From Polymyxa betae (Eukaryota > Endomyxa > Phytomyxea > Plasmodiophorida > Plasmodiophoridae), in the NCBI GenBank assembly GCA_003693705.1, contig RBZT01000594.1:332-64331 (forward strand): a DNA stretch of 64,000 nt. The letters run 5' to 3'. The position numbers and the translations under genes were made by a program. Every line of letters starts with the position of its first letter. Position 1 is the first letter of the stretch. The notes beneath the pieces were generated by a model that saw nothing but the letters and a program-made list of their open reading frames with translations, was not told where the DNA came from and did not search any database. Of the stretch, positions 34,633-46,551 are shown one piece after another.

Positions 34633-35394
34633 TCAGCAATATCGGTTACGTTCGAGCTTGTTGAGCTTAGCGGTGGCTTTAACACCGAGGTGGTGCTTGC
34701 CCCATTTACGGAACGAATCGGTGTTGTTGTTGAACTTCTCCAAGCAGGATCGGGTCAGCTGATCCAGAGCGCCGACGTCCTCTTTGCGAACATCGGTAAC
34801 GGCCAGGCAGGTGGCGGTCTTCTGGTGGACCAGCATTCCCAATCGAGCCATTCCCTTAACAATACAGTAGGGGATGTTCTTAGCACGGCACAAGGCGGGC
34901 AACCAGATGACGAGCTCGATGGGGTCAACATCGTGAGCGATCACGACGAGCTTAGCCTTGTTCTTCTCGATCAGAGACGTAACATGGTTCAGACCGAACT
35001 TGATGAATTTCGGCTTCTTGGATTCAGCGTTGACACCGGCAGCGACCTTCTCGGCGACGGCTTTGAGACGCTGACGCTTCTCCGGGCGAGTCTCAGGGCG
35101 GTACTTGGACAGAAGCTTGAAGAGGGTGGTGGCCCCAGCCTTGTCCATGGTGTTGGTGAAGTGGTTCACAGAAGGAGGAGCTTTCAATCGCTGCTTCAGG
35201 ATAGCACGCTGACGCTGGATACGGATGTATCGGGGCCATTTCACATAGCGACCAAGATCACGCTTTGGCTTCAGATCACCACCAATACGGAATTGACGAG
35301 GACGAGAGATGAACAGGTGAGAGTGCTGCTCATGGAAGGTGGATGGAGCCGGGGCGGAAGCGGAAGCGCCGGTGCTCTTCTTGGCCTGGGACAT
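34633..35394 (-). CDS. RPL7A: Ribosomal protein eL8 (L7a)
   Basis: One exon from ATG 35394, 253 residues, the usual length. It has the basic N-terminal arm with SRPRQFRIGGDLKPKRDL, the segment WPRYIRIQRQRAILKQRLK, and the L7Ae RNA-binding fold with FGLNHVTSLIEKNKAKLVVIA, HDVDPIELVIWLPALCR and YCIVKGMARLG. It belongs to the 60S subunit and also contacts RNA kink-turns. Its ATG lies 230 bases from the divergent NOP16 ATG. A 276-codon frame on the plus strand through the same DNA is an antisense shadow of a codon-biased, highly expressed gene. Confidence 0.95.
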   Translation of the reverse strand: MSQAKKSTGASASAPAPSTFHEQHSHLFISRPRQFRIGGDLKPKRDLGRYVKWPRYIRIQRQRAILKQRLKAPPSVNHFTNTMDKAGATTLFKLLSKYRPETRPEKRQRLKAVAEKVAAGVNAESKKPKFIKFGLNHVTSLIEKNKAKLVVIAHDVDPIELVIWLPALCRAKNIPYCIVKGMARLGMLVHQKTATCLAVTDVRKEDVGALDQLTRSCLEKFNNNTDSFRKWGKHHLGVKATAKLNKLERNRYC

Positions 35395-35624
35395 GATGAC
35401 AAACGGGGTGTGAAGACAACGATGGGGCCGGGATTCGAGAGACGCAGTCCGCCACGGACTCAATCCAGAATATATGAGATCGCGCTAAACCTTGTCTGCA
35501 TCCACCGAAACACGATTTAAAAAATCCGCCTTTGTGTAGGAAAAAAACAGAATTTTTTTTCTGCGCGACTGACCCACCACGGACTTTTCTCACGAGGAAA
35601 TCGTCGTGTTTTTTCAGTTAAATC
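35395..35624. promoter_or_regulatory. Shared divergent promoter of eL8 and NOP16
   Basis: Only 230 bases separate the two start codons, pointing to one bidirectional promoter for two ribosome-related genes. A run of eight or more T/A residues and the word CTGCGCGACTGACC occur near the middle. No TATA box is seen. Confidence 0.5.
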
Positions 35625-36164
35625 ATGGCGAAAAAGAGCAGCAGGAGAGCACGTCTGGGCGCAGCTTCGACGGCGAACAGGCGGAATCGTCTAAAGCGGA
35701 AGCTGAAGAAGAGCGAAGACGCGCGTCCGCTTCTATGTGGCTCCTTGATTGTGCAGAATTGGGACAAGAACCTGAGCCTGGCTGAGAACTACAAACGGCT
35801 CGGATTATGCCAGGACCCAAACAAAGATTCGCTGCTGAAAATCGCCCGGAATCAGAAGAAGAAACTTTCTCAGCCCGTAGACGAAGCCATGACTGACGAA
35901 TCATCATCGGATGAGGAAACGTCGGAAGAAGCCAACCCGATCAAAGCGAAATTGCAAGAGATGGCCGCGAATCCTCCCAAATTAGTCAGTACGATGCCGA
36001 AATCAATGCCAATCCAGGAGCAATCCATGATGGCGGCGCTGGTGAAGAAATACGGCGATAACGTGGAGGCAATGTCTCGCGATATTAAGCTGAACAGACT
36101 CCAGAAGACGAGCGCCCAGCTGCGATCTCGTCTGCAGCTCTATCAACAGCTTCAATCCCTCTAA
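35625..36164 (+). CDS. NOP16: Ribosome biogenesis protein NOP16
   Basis: One exon, 179 residues, close to yeast Nop16 (231) and human (178). The N-terminal basic segment (SSRRARLGAASTANRRNRLKRKLKK) is followed by VQNWDKNLSLAENYKRLGL, matching the family's WD-K-L...NY..LGL core, an acidic Ser/Glu stretch, and the C-terminal ALVKKYGDNVEAMSRDIKLNRLQKT that resembles the conserved KYG-D-AMARD motif. Nop16 acts in the nucleolus during 60S assembly. It diverges from eL8 over a short shared promoter, consistent with co-expression. Confidence 0.85.
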   Translation: MAKKSSRRARLGAASTANRRNRLKRKLKKSEDARPLLCGSLIVQNWDKNLSLAENYKRLGLCQDPNKDSLLKIARNQKKKLSQPVDEAMTDESSSDEETSEEANPIKAKLQEMAANPPKLVSTMPKSMPIQEQSMMAALVKKYGDNVEAMSRDIKLNRLQKTSAQLRSRLQLYQQLQSL

Positions 36165-36346
36165 TTATGTAAACGCGCGCTCCGTCGTCGCCGCCATTTG
36201 TGCATCTTGTGAACAATGTTTATTGTGTCAATGGCGGCTCATATAGATCAACAGAGACGGACGAAACTGTCGCGCTGCTTCCGGCATACAGTTCCCCAGC
36301 AAACTGAGCAGCGAAACAGTAGTGTTTTGGAGACAATTTGGGGCAA

Positions 36347-37431
36347 TTACAGGAAATATTCGGGTACAGGTTTTTTGACAGGAATACCCCTAACTTCGGG
36401 TGGCGCCGCATCGAAGATCTTGAACTGCGCCTTGCGATGTTCGTCGAGCTCGAGAATGGCGGCGACATTGCCGCATCGGTAGCAGTAGTTGGGCGCCGAC
36501 CAAACAGTTACGAGCGTCGAATCGAACATGTATTTGTAGCCCTCCATGACGAGCTGATGCGCACGACAGATCAGATCGATACCGTTTGTATAGTTGAATT
36601 GTTTGACGACGCTGCCGCCGAATAGGTAGCCGGCACCACGAGGTGATAGGCCCCAGCCTTCAATATCTTCTGGATCCGACCACATTAGATCACACATTGC
36701 TCCATCATGGGGAACCTAACAAGCACCAGCTTAATTCACGGCTAACAACCGACATATGAAATTTGCAATCTCGAAAAGTCAAAGGAATCTTGAGTACAAG
36801 AAATTTGAAAGATTTAAAGCAATGTGTCGTACTTCCTGCTTGCGGTCCAGAAGGCGAATCTGATCGAGTGTGTTAACAGATGGAGATAGACCACCATGAA
36901 CACAGAAGATGCGATCTTCAACGAGAGCAGACAGCGATAGATAGTCGAAGATCTCGGTACAGTATCGCCAGACGTTAACGCTACCATACTTCCTCAAGCA
37001 TTCGTCATAGAAACCGTAGACCTGGGTGATTTGACGAGATTCATGATTGCCACGAATCAGCGTGATTCTATCAGGATGACGAGCTTTTAACGCCAATAGC
37101 AATTGAAACGTCTCGACCGAATAAAACCCTCGGTCGACGAAATCGCCCATGAAGAGGTAATTCGTATCGGGTACGTCAGAGCCGACCTGCCAAGAGTTGT
37201 AAGAAACAGAGAAATGTTTTCACTTTGTGCATAAATTACTTTGAAAAGCTCTTTAAGATCATAAAATTGTCCATGAATATCACCACAGATGGTGACCGGG
37301 CAGTCGATACGCTGCACGTTCGACTCCTCCATCAGAATCTCCATGACACGTTCGCAGAGCTCCTTGACCTCCGACTCCTTTAAATATTCGCATCGTCGTA
37401 GACGCTCAATCTGGGCGTCCAGGGACGACAT
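36347..37431 (-). CDS. PPP4C: Serine/threonine protein phosphatase 4 catalytic subunit
   Basis: Three exons (37431-37240, 37186-36833, 36715-36347; introns 53 and 117 nt) give 304 residues. All metal-ligand motifs of PPP phosphatases are present: [22 protein letters not shown] and HGGLSP. PP4 rather than PP2A or PP6 is indicated by [26 protein letters not shown] at the N-terminus, [11 protein letters not shown]-like [11 protein letters not shown], and the tail ending PVPEYFL, the carboxymethylated YFL end. PP4 acts in DNA repair, centrosome function and splicing-factor dephosphorylation. The second intron is twice the length usual in this window. The gene converges with NOP16. Confidence 0.95.
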
Positions 37432-37870
37432 GGTCGGTTAGGCGGCGACGGTGTTGGTCGGTTGTCGCTTGGTCTCCGCTTCCGACAGTCGAATAAAAAC
37501 AACAAATCAAAAAGTGATTTTATGTGCGACTGGGGTGGCGCAGCCTCATTGAGTGAGAGCGCGACCTGCAGAACGCGGCCTCTTCCTCTTCTTGATAGAC
37601 GCATCCAGGGTGTCTCCATCGACTCATTGTGAATTCTAAAAGGCGATTCGCAATTGTCGTGTATCTGGGTTGTCTTGAATCCCGGTAGAATGTCGGTGAT
37701 TTACGACGCCAACATCACACGTAGATTGATTGAAGGACCGCGAGACACTGCCGGCTGAGTAATGTCGTCTGTGTAAAGGCGTCCTCCTATATTCCGAATA
37801 CAGCACATATACACATTGTTGTTTATCTTTATTTACAGAGCTGCACCAGTACAATGTTTGCTTCTCAATA
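37432..37870. other. Spacer, no gene supported
   Basis: A small open frame on the minus strand (37636-37887) overlaps the 3' end of the RRM gene and has no recognisable content. Confidence 0.4.
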
Positions 37871-40255
37871 TTATGGGCGTCCTGCATCTAACTGAATTCC
37901 TTTAAACTGAGAGAAATCGAAAAACGTCTGCATTCTGGACTCCACGATCAGTTTTTTCCGATTTCTCATCAGTATCGATTTAACTTCGGCATCAACCATC
38001 CAGCCGATCCTTAACGGCCTTCCCTACATTACAGAATAAACTTTTGTTGCTTTAACACTGTCGGCCGCAGCTTACTCTCAGACACCTTCCAACCAGGGAC
38101 CGATAAGCAGCCAATGCATCAGTATGGTGATTAAACAGCATCACGAGCGAGCCTGAAAATCCCATCAGTCTAAAGGCTGCAAATCGTCATCGGCTTTACC
38201 TCGGCCGATATTGATGTAATCGGTTTGTATGCATGATTGAATTTCGGGAAATGATTCAATCGAGCACAGCAGCTTATGAAACTCGGTTTCAACACTATAA
38301 CCACAGACTTCTATCGGAATGTTGCCGACAAACAACGCAGACGGCGCCCACGACGTTCGACATTGTCGAAATACGGTTTTGCATTGCGCATCGTGGACGA
38401 TCTTATCCTACCAGCCTGCTATTCAGTTTCGCCTGCTTTCAAACTAATTGAGCATTACCTCCATAGCGACCCCGAAGATACGAATTGCATGATCGAGAGC
38501 TCTCTCTACAGATCGTTCGTCTTCAAAGTACACAGCAGCATAAAGGCGCGAATCGGGAATCGGCTTCGGTTTCAGACGGGATTTCTTCGTGGCCAAGTTC
38601 CGTTTAGGACGCTGCTCATCGACGACAACAACGGCGTCTTCATGGATCGTTGCAGCTTCGATCACTTCATCAACCTCGGTCTCATCGGTGTTATCGTCGA
38701 GATTCAGGGGTTTAGGCAACGCAGGTAGGACAGGCGGCTGCAGATTCAGCGGACGTCTGGCAATCCTCTCTTTAAAGAGTTCCACGGCCACCACTTTACC
38801 AATTGAATGAAACGATTTTCTAATGTCATCCTTAGACCGTATCAGAAGATCCGACCACCAATCATTCAACTGGCTTACAAGAGTAACATCCAAAGGAAGA
38901 TTATCCACAAAGATTTTGTGTCGGAATTCTTCTTTATGATAGAACACATTCCTGTAGCAGAAGGTTAGAAATAAGAAACAGGAATGTTCACTTCAATGTT
39001 TACGAAGCCAAGATAGGGTTATTAGTCCATTCGCCACTGAGCATTTCTAATCGATAGACCTCGATTTTGTTAAACACCATCCTGGCTTTCTCGAGATCCT
39101 GAACAATCATTTGAGTCGTCTTAACAATGTAGGAAACAGGTCAGAAACCTCCACTTCGATGACAGGGGCGAACAGTTTGAAATCATCCAGGAATTGAGGA
39201 TCGTTTTCCACTATTAACAAGTAAATAAAACGTGAAAGATGGAATGTGATCGGATACCAAGAGCATGACGAAGCTTGTGAAGATACTGACGAAAGTCAGT
39301 TAATGTGAAGAGGTCGTGCTCGCCTCCAGCTCGACCCTCCCTTTTGCTTTGCAATTGATAGATTGCTTTTGCAACAGTTATGTATCTAAATTAGGCTCTC
39401 AGGTGAAATCAACCATCCAATGGCAAATGGGAATCACGTTTGTTCGGAAAGTGACGAAGCAACACGATTCAGGAAATCATGGTACGTTTGCTTGACCTTG
39501 GGATCAGATAAATCTGGGATTTCTTTTGGCTCAATAACACTATTCGAAAGCAAATAAAAATGGCAGTCTGAGATGAAGATCATGACACCTACGGGGCGGG
39601 TGCTGGAATTAACTCGATATGGAGAGCTCGGATTTGGAGCAAATACTTATAAAATCCATAAAAACAGGACGGGACTCGAGTCTCTCCTGAAATTCCACTT
39701 AGACAATGCAACTGATTACAGAATCAGCTTCGTACCCAAGAAACTTCTTATTCGAGTGAGATAATTACAAGCGAGGTCGTAATGGACAGGACTAATGCCA
39801 GCATCGATATGTTCTTGGCGTTTTCTCTCCAACCAGGCGGTCTTTTTCATAATTTGCCTGATAATCGAGGGCGGCATTTCAGTAGACGAGAGCCGTTCTG
39901 CAAACTTAGAGAGCGTCGCGAATCTCTCGTCATCGCTGATTTTCGCATCAGGGAAGAAATCGCGACGTAATCGTTGAAGATCGACTTCAAGACGAGCCTG
40001 CTCTAGCGATTGTATTGGAACATCGGGCATCATATCATTCATAGTCGAAGACAGATGATGGGCTCCAGCCTCGCTGAGCACCCTCTCAATCCTTCTCTGT
40101 AATATTCCTTGATCAACTTGTCCACGACTTCTCAACGCTACAAAAAGGCGCTTGTAAAGCGGGTTCGGCAGACAGGTCACGAGGCGGGTCAGAAAGGCGT
40201 GCTGCTTTGTGGCTGGGAGCAGCAGCGTTGCAGGAGCTCGAAAACCCGCCGGCAT
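37871..40255 (-). CDS. RRM-containing RNA-binding protein, 641 residues, unnamed
   Basis: Ten exons chain from ATG 40255 to the stop at 37871: 40255-39736, 39686-39593, 39539-39438, 39385-39258, 39210-39149, 39098-39004, 38951-38459, 38401-38200, 38152-38076 and 38023-37871. Every junction keeps phase and the total is divisible by three. Two RRM-like units are seen: one near residue 345 (HKIFVDNLPLDVTL ... RLYAAVYFEDERSVERAL) carrying a long charged insert, and one near residue 525 (ALFVGNIPIEV ... SLVMLFNHHTDALAAY). The first 340 residues are helical and unrecognised (LTDFRQYLHKLRHAL, DLEKARMVFNKIEVYRLEML). The two-RRM order with an insert recalls nucleolar Nop12/RBM34, but the N-terminus does not fit, so I leave it unnamed. 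Confidence 0.7.
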
Positions 40256-40549
40256 CGCTGTCGTCGAGACTAAGACGCTCACAGCTCACTGTTCATGGCA
40301 ATCCGTACGGCAGCAGCTGCATTATTCGAACCATTTTTGCAGGAGCCCTCACGGGCGCAGTAAACAATTGCGCTACTGTTTTCAACAAAACTGCGTTGAA
40401 ATTAGTTAGCCAAGTGTCGCGCATTCAAAATCTTTATCAGACGTTTTTGCTAAACTGCGCTGTACTTTTCAAGATGCGTAACGAAAACTTTCGAATTTTC
40501 AGCCCGGACCCCGCGACCATCTCGCGATTGCCAATCCCAGCGCCCGACC

Positions 40550-42058
40550 ATGGACGAACGCGTCCCAATCCCGACCTCACGAGCGACCAGCGAGACCGCC
40601 TTCATCAAACGTGTCGTGACTGTGGCCCTTGGTGATGTTTGTGGAAATGTCGCCAATCGTCTTGCTCAGCACGGCCCGCAAACCGTTGCCCAGATCGCTC
40701 GTGCTTTGTCCATAACCCAGAAAGACACGACATTGGCGCTGAAATCGCTGGTCCAGCACGGGTTCGTCGTCGGTGGTGGTGATCGTGGTGCTATGGACCT
40801 TGATCGGGTTACGATTTCGTCGAGCATCTTGGCTCCGGCTTATGTCGTCTACGTCGGCGATGTATTCGGTGTCGAGGCCGAGGTCATCGTCGAATTTCTC
40901 AGCGAGCACGGTCGCTTAACCGGAGCCACATTAAGCGCTCTATTCTCAACGTCGCAGCAAAATGCTACTCCTGCTCAACTGGACCGTTTTATGGAGAGCT
41001 GTAATGAGCTGTTAGAGAAGAGCTTCCTGCGTCGTGTGCCTCCTGTTGAGGTTGAAGGCGGCGTAAAAATGGACGAAGACACATCTTTATCTGCCACGAA
41101 CAATGATGTTGTCGTCGCTCTGGATCACGAAACCTTCCGTCGTGCTTTAAGAAATCAGCTTATCGTCAACTATGTTAATAACCGGCTAGATCAGACAGCC
41201 GGTATTGTCTGCAAATCGATGCTATCAGCCGCAAAGAAGGATAACCTTGATCCGCCTGAATTCACAGAGATGGCGCTCTTTGACTATCTGCCAAGCGATG
41301 CGAAGATCACTCGCTCTCAGCTCAGACAGACCTTGTTGGAGATGCTCAATGACAATATCCCTATTGTCGAAATCAAGGTTTTGGCTTTGTTGAGCGATTC
41401 TGTTTTACTAAAAGCATCCATAGGAATCGGTGTCTTGTGGTGAGGTCTACGCTGTTCGAGTCGCTGCTCTAATTGACGAATTGCGAAGACGTCATGCCCA
41501 AGCGATCGTTCGTGCGAAGGTGCCATCCTCTTAGTGCTTGGGTCGTGATCTGAGCGTCTCTTGCTTAGTTTGGTGACGAAGCTGCCAGAATTTTTATGCT
41601 GCTTTTAGACAAGCATCAGCTTGAAGAGAAGGCCATTTCAGAATTTAGTCTCATCTCTAAAAAACAAGCAAGGTTTTTACAATCCCAACAATGTTGCATC
41701 CCCTTCCTTATTCATTTTCAGAACCAACCTGTATGCTATGATGCAGTCTGAATTCATCGCGCTACAGGAACTGCCTAAAAGTGCAGATCGTAATCCCCAG
41801 AGGACTCTTTTCCTGTGGTCTGTACCAATCAATCGGCTGTTTGCTAATGTACGCTCCTCTCTTCGTCAAGCTTGGATCAATTTACAGCTTCGATTGGAGC
41901 ATGAGACAAAGGCAGCTGCGGCTGTCGTTGCCCGTGTTCGTGATGGAACTGCTAACCAGGCCGACCAGACTGAATACCAAAAGTTTACTAAGATACAAGA
42001 CCGACTCGTGGATGCATCCTGCAGGATATTATACGACATCATATTGTTCGACTCATAA
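40550..42058 (+). CDS. POLR3C: RNA polymerase III subunit RPC3 (POLR3C/Rpc82)
   Basis: The first exon (40550-41377) plus three more joined by introns near 41378-41425, 41519-41567 and 41670-41721 gives a protein of roughly 470 residues. Winged-helix content fits RPC3: LGDVCGNVANRLAQHGPQTVAQIARAL, SLVQHGFV, then VDVFG-type VEAEVIVEFLSEHGRLTG, and the family's VNYVNNRLDQTAGIVCKSML. The last exon contains TLFLWSVPINRL, like the FLWRVD block near the end. RPC3 is part of the RPC3/6/7 trimer that initiates transcription of tRNA and 5S genes. The ATG at 40550 lies 294 bases from the divergent start of the RRM gene. Confidence 0.85.
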
Positions 42059-42277
42059 TGCTGATGTTCCTGAACCATAATTTTCGCCATATATCTATTC
42101 AGTTATATTGTACATTTACTGGATAATAGCTAACGCAATGAATAAACATACTACAAGTATTTGTTTAGCGGAGGACTATCTTCTTTAAAATTGATGAACA
42201 ATCTAATGTTTCGTAGGACTTTGGAGAGTTTTGGAAGCTTGCTTGGATCGCCGACAGCACCTACTAAAGTTGAGAAA

Positions 42278-43343
42278 CTACAAAGCAGATGCTAGAAGTG
42301 AAACGTACAATGGAAGAAGCAACCGAAGAATGACAGAGCCAAGAACAACCACGATCGCTGCGACAGTTTCAACGGTGATATACTTCTCGAGCTGATATTC
42401 GGAGAGCTTTGGATGCTCTGAAAACAAAACGTTAGTGAATTTGCAAAGAAATCCATGCCTTGTGATTACGCTGAATAAGCCCATGAAGCCTAGAAATATG
42501 TTGATCCAGAGTCGGGCGCCACTTTTGATGGGTCTCATGAGCCCAGGCCATGATTTTTTCGCTTGTCTTGATGGCAACAGGAACAGCATACTGGAAATAC
42601 TGATCATAGAGATAATTCCATTGATTGATCATCCAAGCACTCTTGGTTTTAGCGAAATCGGAAAATTTCATAGCATTGTAGCTAGCAGCATCAACAAACG
42701 TGGCAGTGTTGCCCATCATCGAATACCATTTGCCACTAAGGTGATCATGCCATACTTTCCACTGAGCGGAATATGATTGCTCCTTTAGTGAGTCTATGAG
42801 ATGTGGTGTCAGGTGAAACTTTGCGAATGAGCAAATCTTGATACCAAGCTTCTCTTTCAATGATACATTTTCGGCTTGTAAAAGGCGGATCTTCTCGTTC
42901 GTCTTGTCAAGTTTGTCTTTCGTCGCCGTTAGCTCAGTCTGGATCTTGTTAAGCTGTTTACGGATGCTATCGGATTCGGAGCCTAAAGAAAATGATGGAC
43001 GGCGACGTTTTATAATCGGGTTGTGTTACCTTTTGAGAATGACTCGACCGACTTTTTCAACTTGCTAACTTCTTGGAGGATCTTCGACTCGACCGATTCT
43101 ACAACCTCGCTCTGCTTGCTATGAATCTACATCCGAATAAAAAACAACATCGAAGCAAGAATGCGAGTTTAATCCAACCCGTTGTTCAAGCGCCAACAGA
43201 TCATTAGCAACCTGGGATTTGAGCGCATCGAAGTGTTGGACTCCGGCTGATTCCGCATCGGCACCAGACAAGGTAGCGACGACAACAACTGCCAGGGCCA
43301 GTAAAGGAACTGCCCGAATCTCCATGATTGGTCGGGATGCCAT
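42278..43343 (-). CDS. Secretory-pathway coiled-coil protein with C-terminal membrane helix
   Basis: From ATG 43343 four exons can be read (first 43343-43179; introns about 50 nt). A signal peptide (VPLLALAVVVVATLSGADA) is followed by a lumenal coiled coil (EVVESVESKILQEV, RKQLNKIQTELTATKDKLDKTNEKI), a Trp/Tyr-rich segment (QWKVWHDHLSGKWYSMMG, WMINQWNYLYDQYF) and a single C-terminal membrane helix (VAAIVVVLGSVILRLLLPLYV). This resembles ER or plant-type membrane coiled-coil proteins in layout only; no family is recognised. The last intron rejoins HGLIQ with HPKLSEYQLEKYI. Confidence 0.6.
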
Positions 43344-43743
43344 GCGATTGCTGACACCGACGAACAAGATTATGTCTTAGAATGGCGGAGAGCGCAACCT
43401 TGATGCAGGGTTCCGCTCTGACTGCTCTGTGAGAGCACTTCTTTTATGCAGACGTTATAATCGCCTTTGTCGACGAATAATCACTCCCGCCGTTGCATTT
43501 CCGTTTGTTCCTACAGTTGTTCAAGCAGATCTGTTGGGTGTGGGTTTCAGAGACTACAGGCGTGGAAATCATTGTATACATTCCGCAGCGCAAACACATA
43601 GTATGAAACTGATCTATCAATATTCTACTCGGGGAGTGATGAATTCTTTACAATAGTAAAACTTCTGTCAATTTAGATAAGGGAATAGGTTAATGGCACA
43701 AATTAATACATAGATATAGAAGCAGATAGGTGTCAAACTGTCT
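43344..43743. other. Spacer, nothing recognised
   Basis: A 75-codon plus-strand frame at 43429-43656 has no supporting feature. Confidence 0.4.
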
Positions 43744-44268
43744 TCATCGAGAGGTTGCGCATGATCTGAAAGGCATCAGACCGGACGGGACCATCCCTGA
43801 TTGGTGGCAGTATGGAGAGTATGGCATTTGTGGACAGTAGTAGTACGACTCGTACGTGTGAGGTACAATCGGTATCGTCCACACGACTTGTGGGCGTGGT
43901 TCTTGTTGTTGAACAAGTCTCACTGGCTTTGGGACGACGATCTCTGCGGGTTGTGGGATGGTAATGGAAAGCTCTGGTTTGGGCCTCTCAGTCATATGGA
44001 CGACGTTATGCCTCTTGACGTTGCATTTCTGGTTGAACGTCTTGCCACATATGGTACAGGAGTATCGTCGATCGACGGTATGAACAGTCCTTTGGTGGCG
44101 CTTCAGGTTGGACTCAACAGAGAACTTGCGATCACACTGATCACACTGAAATGGCTTCTCCTGGGTATGCGATCGAAGATGGATCGCGAGCTTGGAGCTG
44201 GCTTCGAACTCCTTGCTGCAGTAGGTACAGCTCAGGGACTTCGAAGAGGTGCTTTTAGAAGATGTCAT
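43744..44268 (-). CDS. Three-finger C2H2 zinc-finger protein
   Basis: One exon, 174 residues. Three classical C2H2 fingers lie between residues 14 and 92: CTYCSKEFEASSKLAIHLRSH, CDQCDRKFSVESNLKRHQRTVH and CTICGKTFNQKCNVKRHNVVH, with the TQEKPF and TVDRRY linkers. The C-terminal half is Pro/Tyr-rich (YESYYYCPQMPYSPY), possibly an activation segment. Tandem KRAB-free fingers of this kind are usually sequence-specific DNA-binding regulators. A second C2H2 gene of the window (49501) has different fingers. Confidence 0.85.
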   Translation of the reverse strand: MTSSKSTSSKSLSCTYCSKEFEASSKLAIHLRSHTQEKPFQCDQCDRKFSVESNLKRHQRTVHTVDRRYSCTICGKTFNQKCNVKRHNVVHMTERPKPELSITIPQPAEIVVPKPVRLVQQQEPRPQVVWTIPIVPHTYESYYYCPQMPYSPYCHQSGMVPSGLMPFRSCATSR

Positions 44269-44641
44269 TGTAAATGCGGACCTTGACTGCGGAAGAGGCC
44301 GCTCCTTCCATCTCCGCTATTTCTGTCGAAATGACCCAGTGGCATGAATTCTATTAATAGTGGACAATGACCAATACGTTGAGGAGAGCTCTAATAATCA
44401 AAAACTGCGTAACTCGTCTTCCGAAAGTCCGAAGTGTCATCATCGCTCTTCGTGGCCGGAACTCCCAAGTGCAATCATCACCGACCCCAAGCTTAGACTG
44501 CAGTTAAGTTAGGAGCAGTATGACGCCGAACACCTTGCCGAATAAAGTCAAAATCTATGTCTATGTCTATCTTGATTGAGAACTGTGAATGCATTAGAAT
44601 TATTAAGCAATGTAATGATTAACCATGTGTATAAGCTATCA
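44269..44641. other. Spacer, nothing recognised
   Basis: Separates the divergent ends of the zinc-finger gene's promoter and the F-BAR gene's 3' end. No RNA gene or repeat stands out. Confidence 0.4.
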
Positions 44642-46551
44642 TTACGACCGAGGTGTCATTCGTTCGATGCAGTCTTGTAAATTTATGATCCACTCTTTTA
44701 AGCTCTCAGGATCTTCGGCCTTGAAGCGATATAAGTCTGGTACTGCGGATACTCTCAGGAAGGAGCTGCAAGGAATAGCCAATTCAAAGCAGTTGGGCTG
44801 CTCCTGGTCCTCAATAGCTCGCACGATAGCGTTTTTCAAAAACAATCGTATCGCTGGCAATGGATCCTAAAAAAAAAGTAAAATAATGTATATCGCAATG
44901 ACTATGCTAATCTGATTACCTCTCTTTTGTCGAAAAACAGCAGGAACCCTGACAGTGTTATGACTGCTTGCCCAAGCTTATAGTTGGACCTAAACTGAGG
45001 ACGATTTTTTAATTATAGAACTCGTATTTTTGACCATGTTACCAATTTTCCTGGACGTTGCAGGATGCCTTTATGCTGAACATGGGATCGCAACCGTTCC
45101 ACAATCAGCGAATCCACTGCATTTACTATTAGAGCGAAAATGTGCAGGAAAAGTAAATAAAAGATCACCTTCTGTATTCGGCAAACGATCGTAGATCGTT
45201 TTGCCCGACTCGTCAGGGGACAATTCTTTTGCTGTTTGTAGAAAGGTTTGCACATCCATCTCCCGATCTATAGACTTCACAGCGATTAGGGATTCGTCCA
45301 GAAGGCGAACCGTATTGATAAGAATATTCTTCTCCCTAATTGAATTCAGTTCAGTATTATTGCCGGGTATATAGGAACCGAAGCAAAATTACGCGAGCAA
45401 ATGGTCCAGCAAAATCTCTTTCAAACCACTTATTCTTCGTCCATCATGAAGACGAACTTCATCGAAAATTTTCTTCATAGCACGGCTGAACTCAAGTCAG
45501 ATAGTTACCGGGAGCCAGCGAAAATCAACCTGAAATTAGCCTGGCCTCCTCTATACATTGCTAAGTCGTGCAAGAATCTGTCAATTTGTCAAAAACAAAA
45601 TCGAAAATTATGTGATAATACAACCTTCGAGCTAATAGATATGGGTCTTTTTCTTTTGGCACAATTTTATCTTCGGATTCGTATAGCAAACTCTCCCTCA
45701 TGGCTTGCTCATAGTTATTCCAAGCGTTCAACATTGCTTGGCGCTCGTTAATAATCTATGAGAAGCTTAGGTGAACCTTTTTCAGATTCGGATAATAATA
45801 CAGCTTCTTTATGCTTATCCGCTGCTGATCGAAGCTCATCACTTCGATGTTGCAGTACTCTAGCTAGATCTTTAGCTTTTTTGACAGTCTCATCGAAAAC
45901 TATCGCAGAATTGAACAGTTGCAGCACCATGCATAAAAAACAAACCTTTCGACTGAGACTCAGCAAATTGAGTTTGCCCACTTTTGGTCAACTGTTCAAG
46001 GCAAATCGTTGCTTGTCTAAGACTTCCGATCTCTCCCTCACTAAGAGACCAGATTTATTTGCAAGCATCAACCAGATGGAGCACCGATTTACCCGAAGGA
46101 GACATCATGAACATCCTGTGAAAACAGCCCACCCAGTCTTTTACAACGAATCGTGAGATAGTTTGCCAGTTGGCTTGATGTTTTCTTGGAGTTTAGTAAA
46201 CGTGCATTAATAGCATTAAACGCCTGAATTTGACTGATGAAAAGCGTCTCAGAATTGGCATTTCTAGAAAAACCACTGATACCTTAACCAAAGCTTTTCA
46301 TCAGCAAGCTTTGTAGACTCAAACGTTAGCGTTTGGGCAGTCAACAATTCTTTCTTAGCCAGCAGCTCACTCTGTGGCTGAGGCCTTGCACGCCCATGAC
46401 TCCCTGAACTTGCTGGGTTTGAGTCTCCGATCCCAGACGTTGAGCTGGCATCAAGATTTAATTCTTCGATTCCCACAGTAACAGGTTCTTTGGCTTTTGA
46501 TTCTTCCTCCAATTCGTCGACGACTTTGTCATGAGCCAGTGCATCACTCAT
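44642..46551 (-). CDS. F-BAR/BAR-type membrane-bending protein with C-terminal PH-like domain
   Basis: About nine exons run from ATG 46551 to the stop at 44642. The first exon is acidic and Ser-rich (DELEEESKAKEPVTV). After a 49-nt intron a helical membrane-binding region follows: WLSQIQAFNAINARLL, SLRQATICLEQLTKSGQ, VFDETVKKAKDLARVLQH, then YEQAMRESLLYESEDK and VPKEKDPYLLARR, which matches the heptad style and spacing of BAR/F-BAR domains. The last exon reads DLYRFKAEDPESLKEWIINLQ, the closing strand and helix of a PH domain. Such proteins shape membranes in endocytosis; here the neighbours epsin and syntaxin fit that theme. Several internal junctions were read only approximately. Confidence 0.6.

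Noticed and set aside
34690-35520. 276-codon plus-strand frame
   Set aside because: Exact antisense of eL8, whose identity is certain; long antisense frames are common opposite codon-biased genes.
46233-46301. Ultra-short introns of 19-29 nt (for example in the F-BAR, RRM and BACK-type genes)
   Set aside because: In each case an alternative acceptor 20-30 bases further gives the same phase with a normal 49-52-nt intron and better protein continuity.
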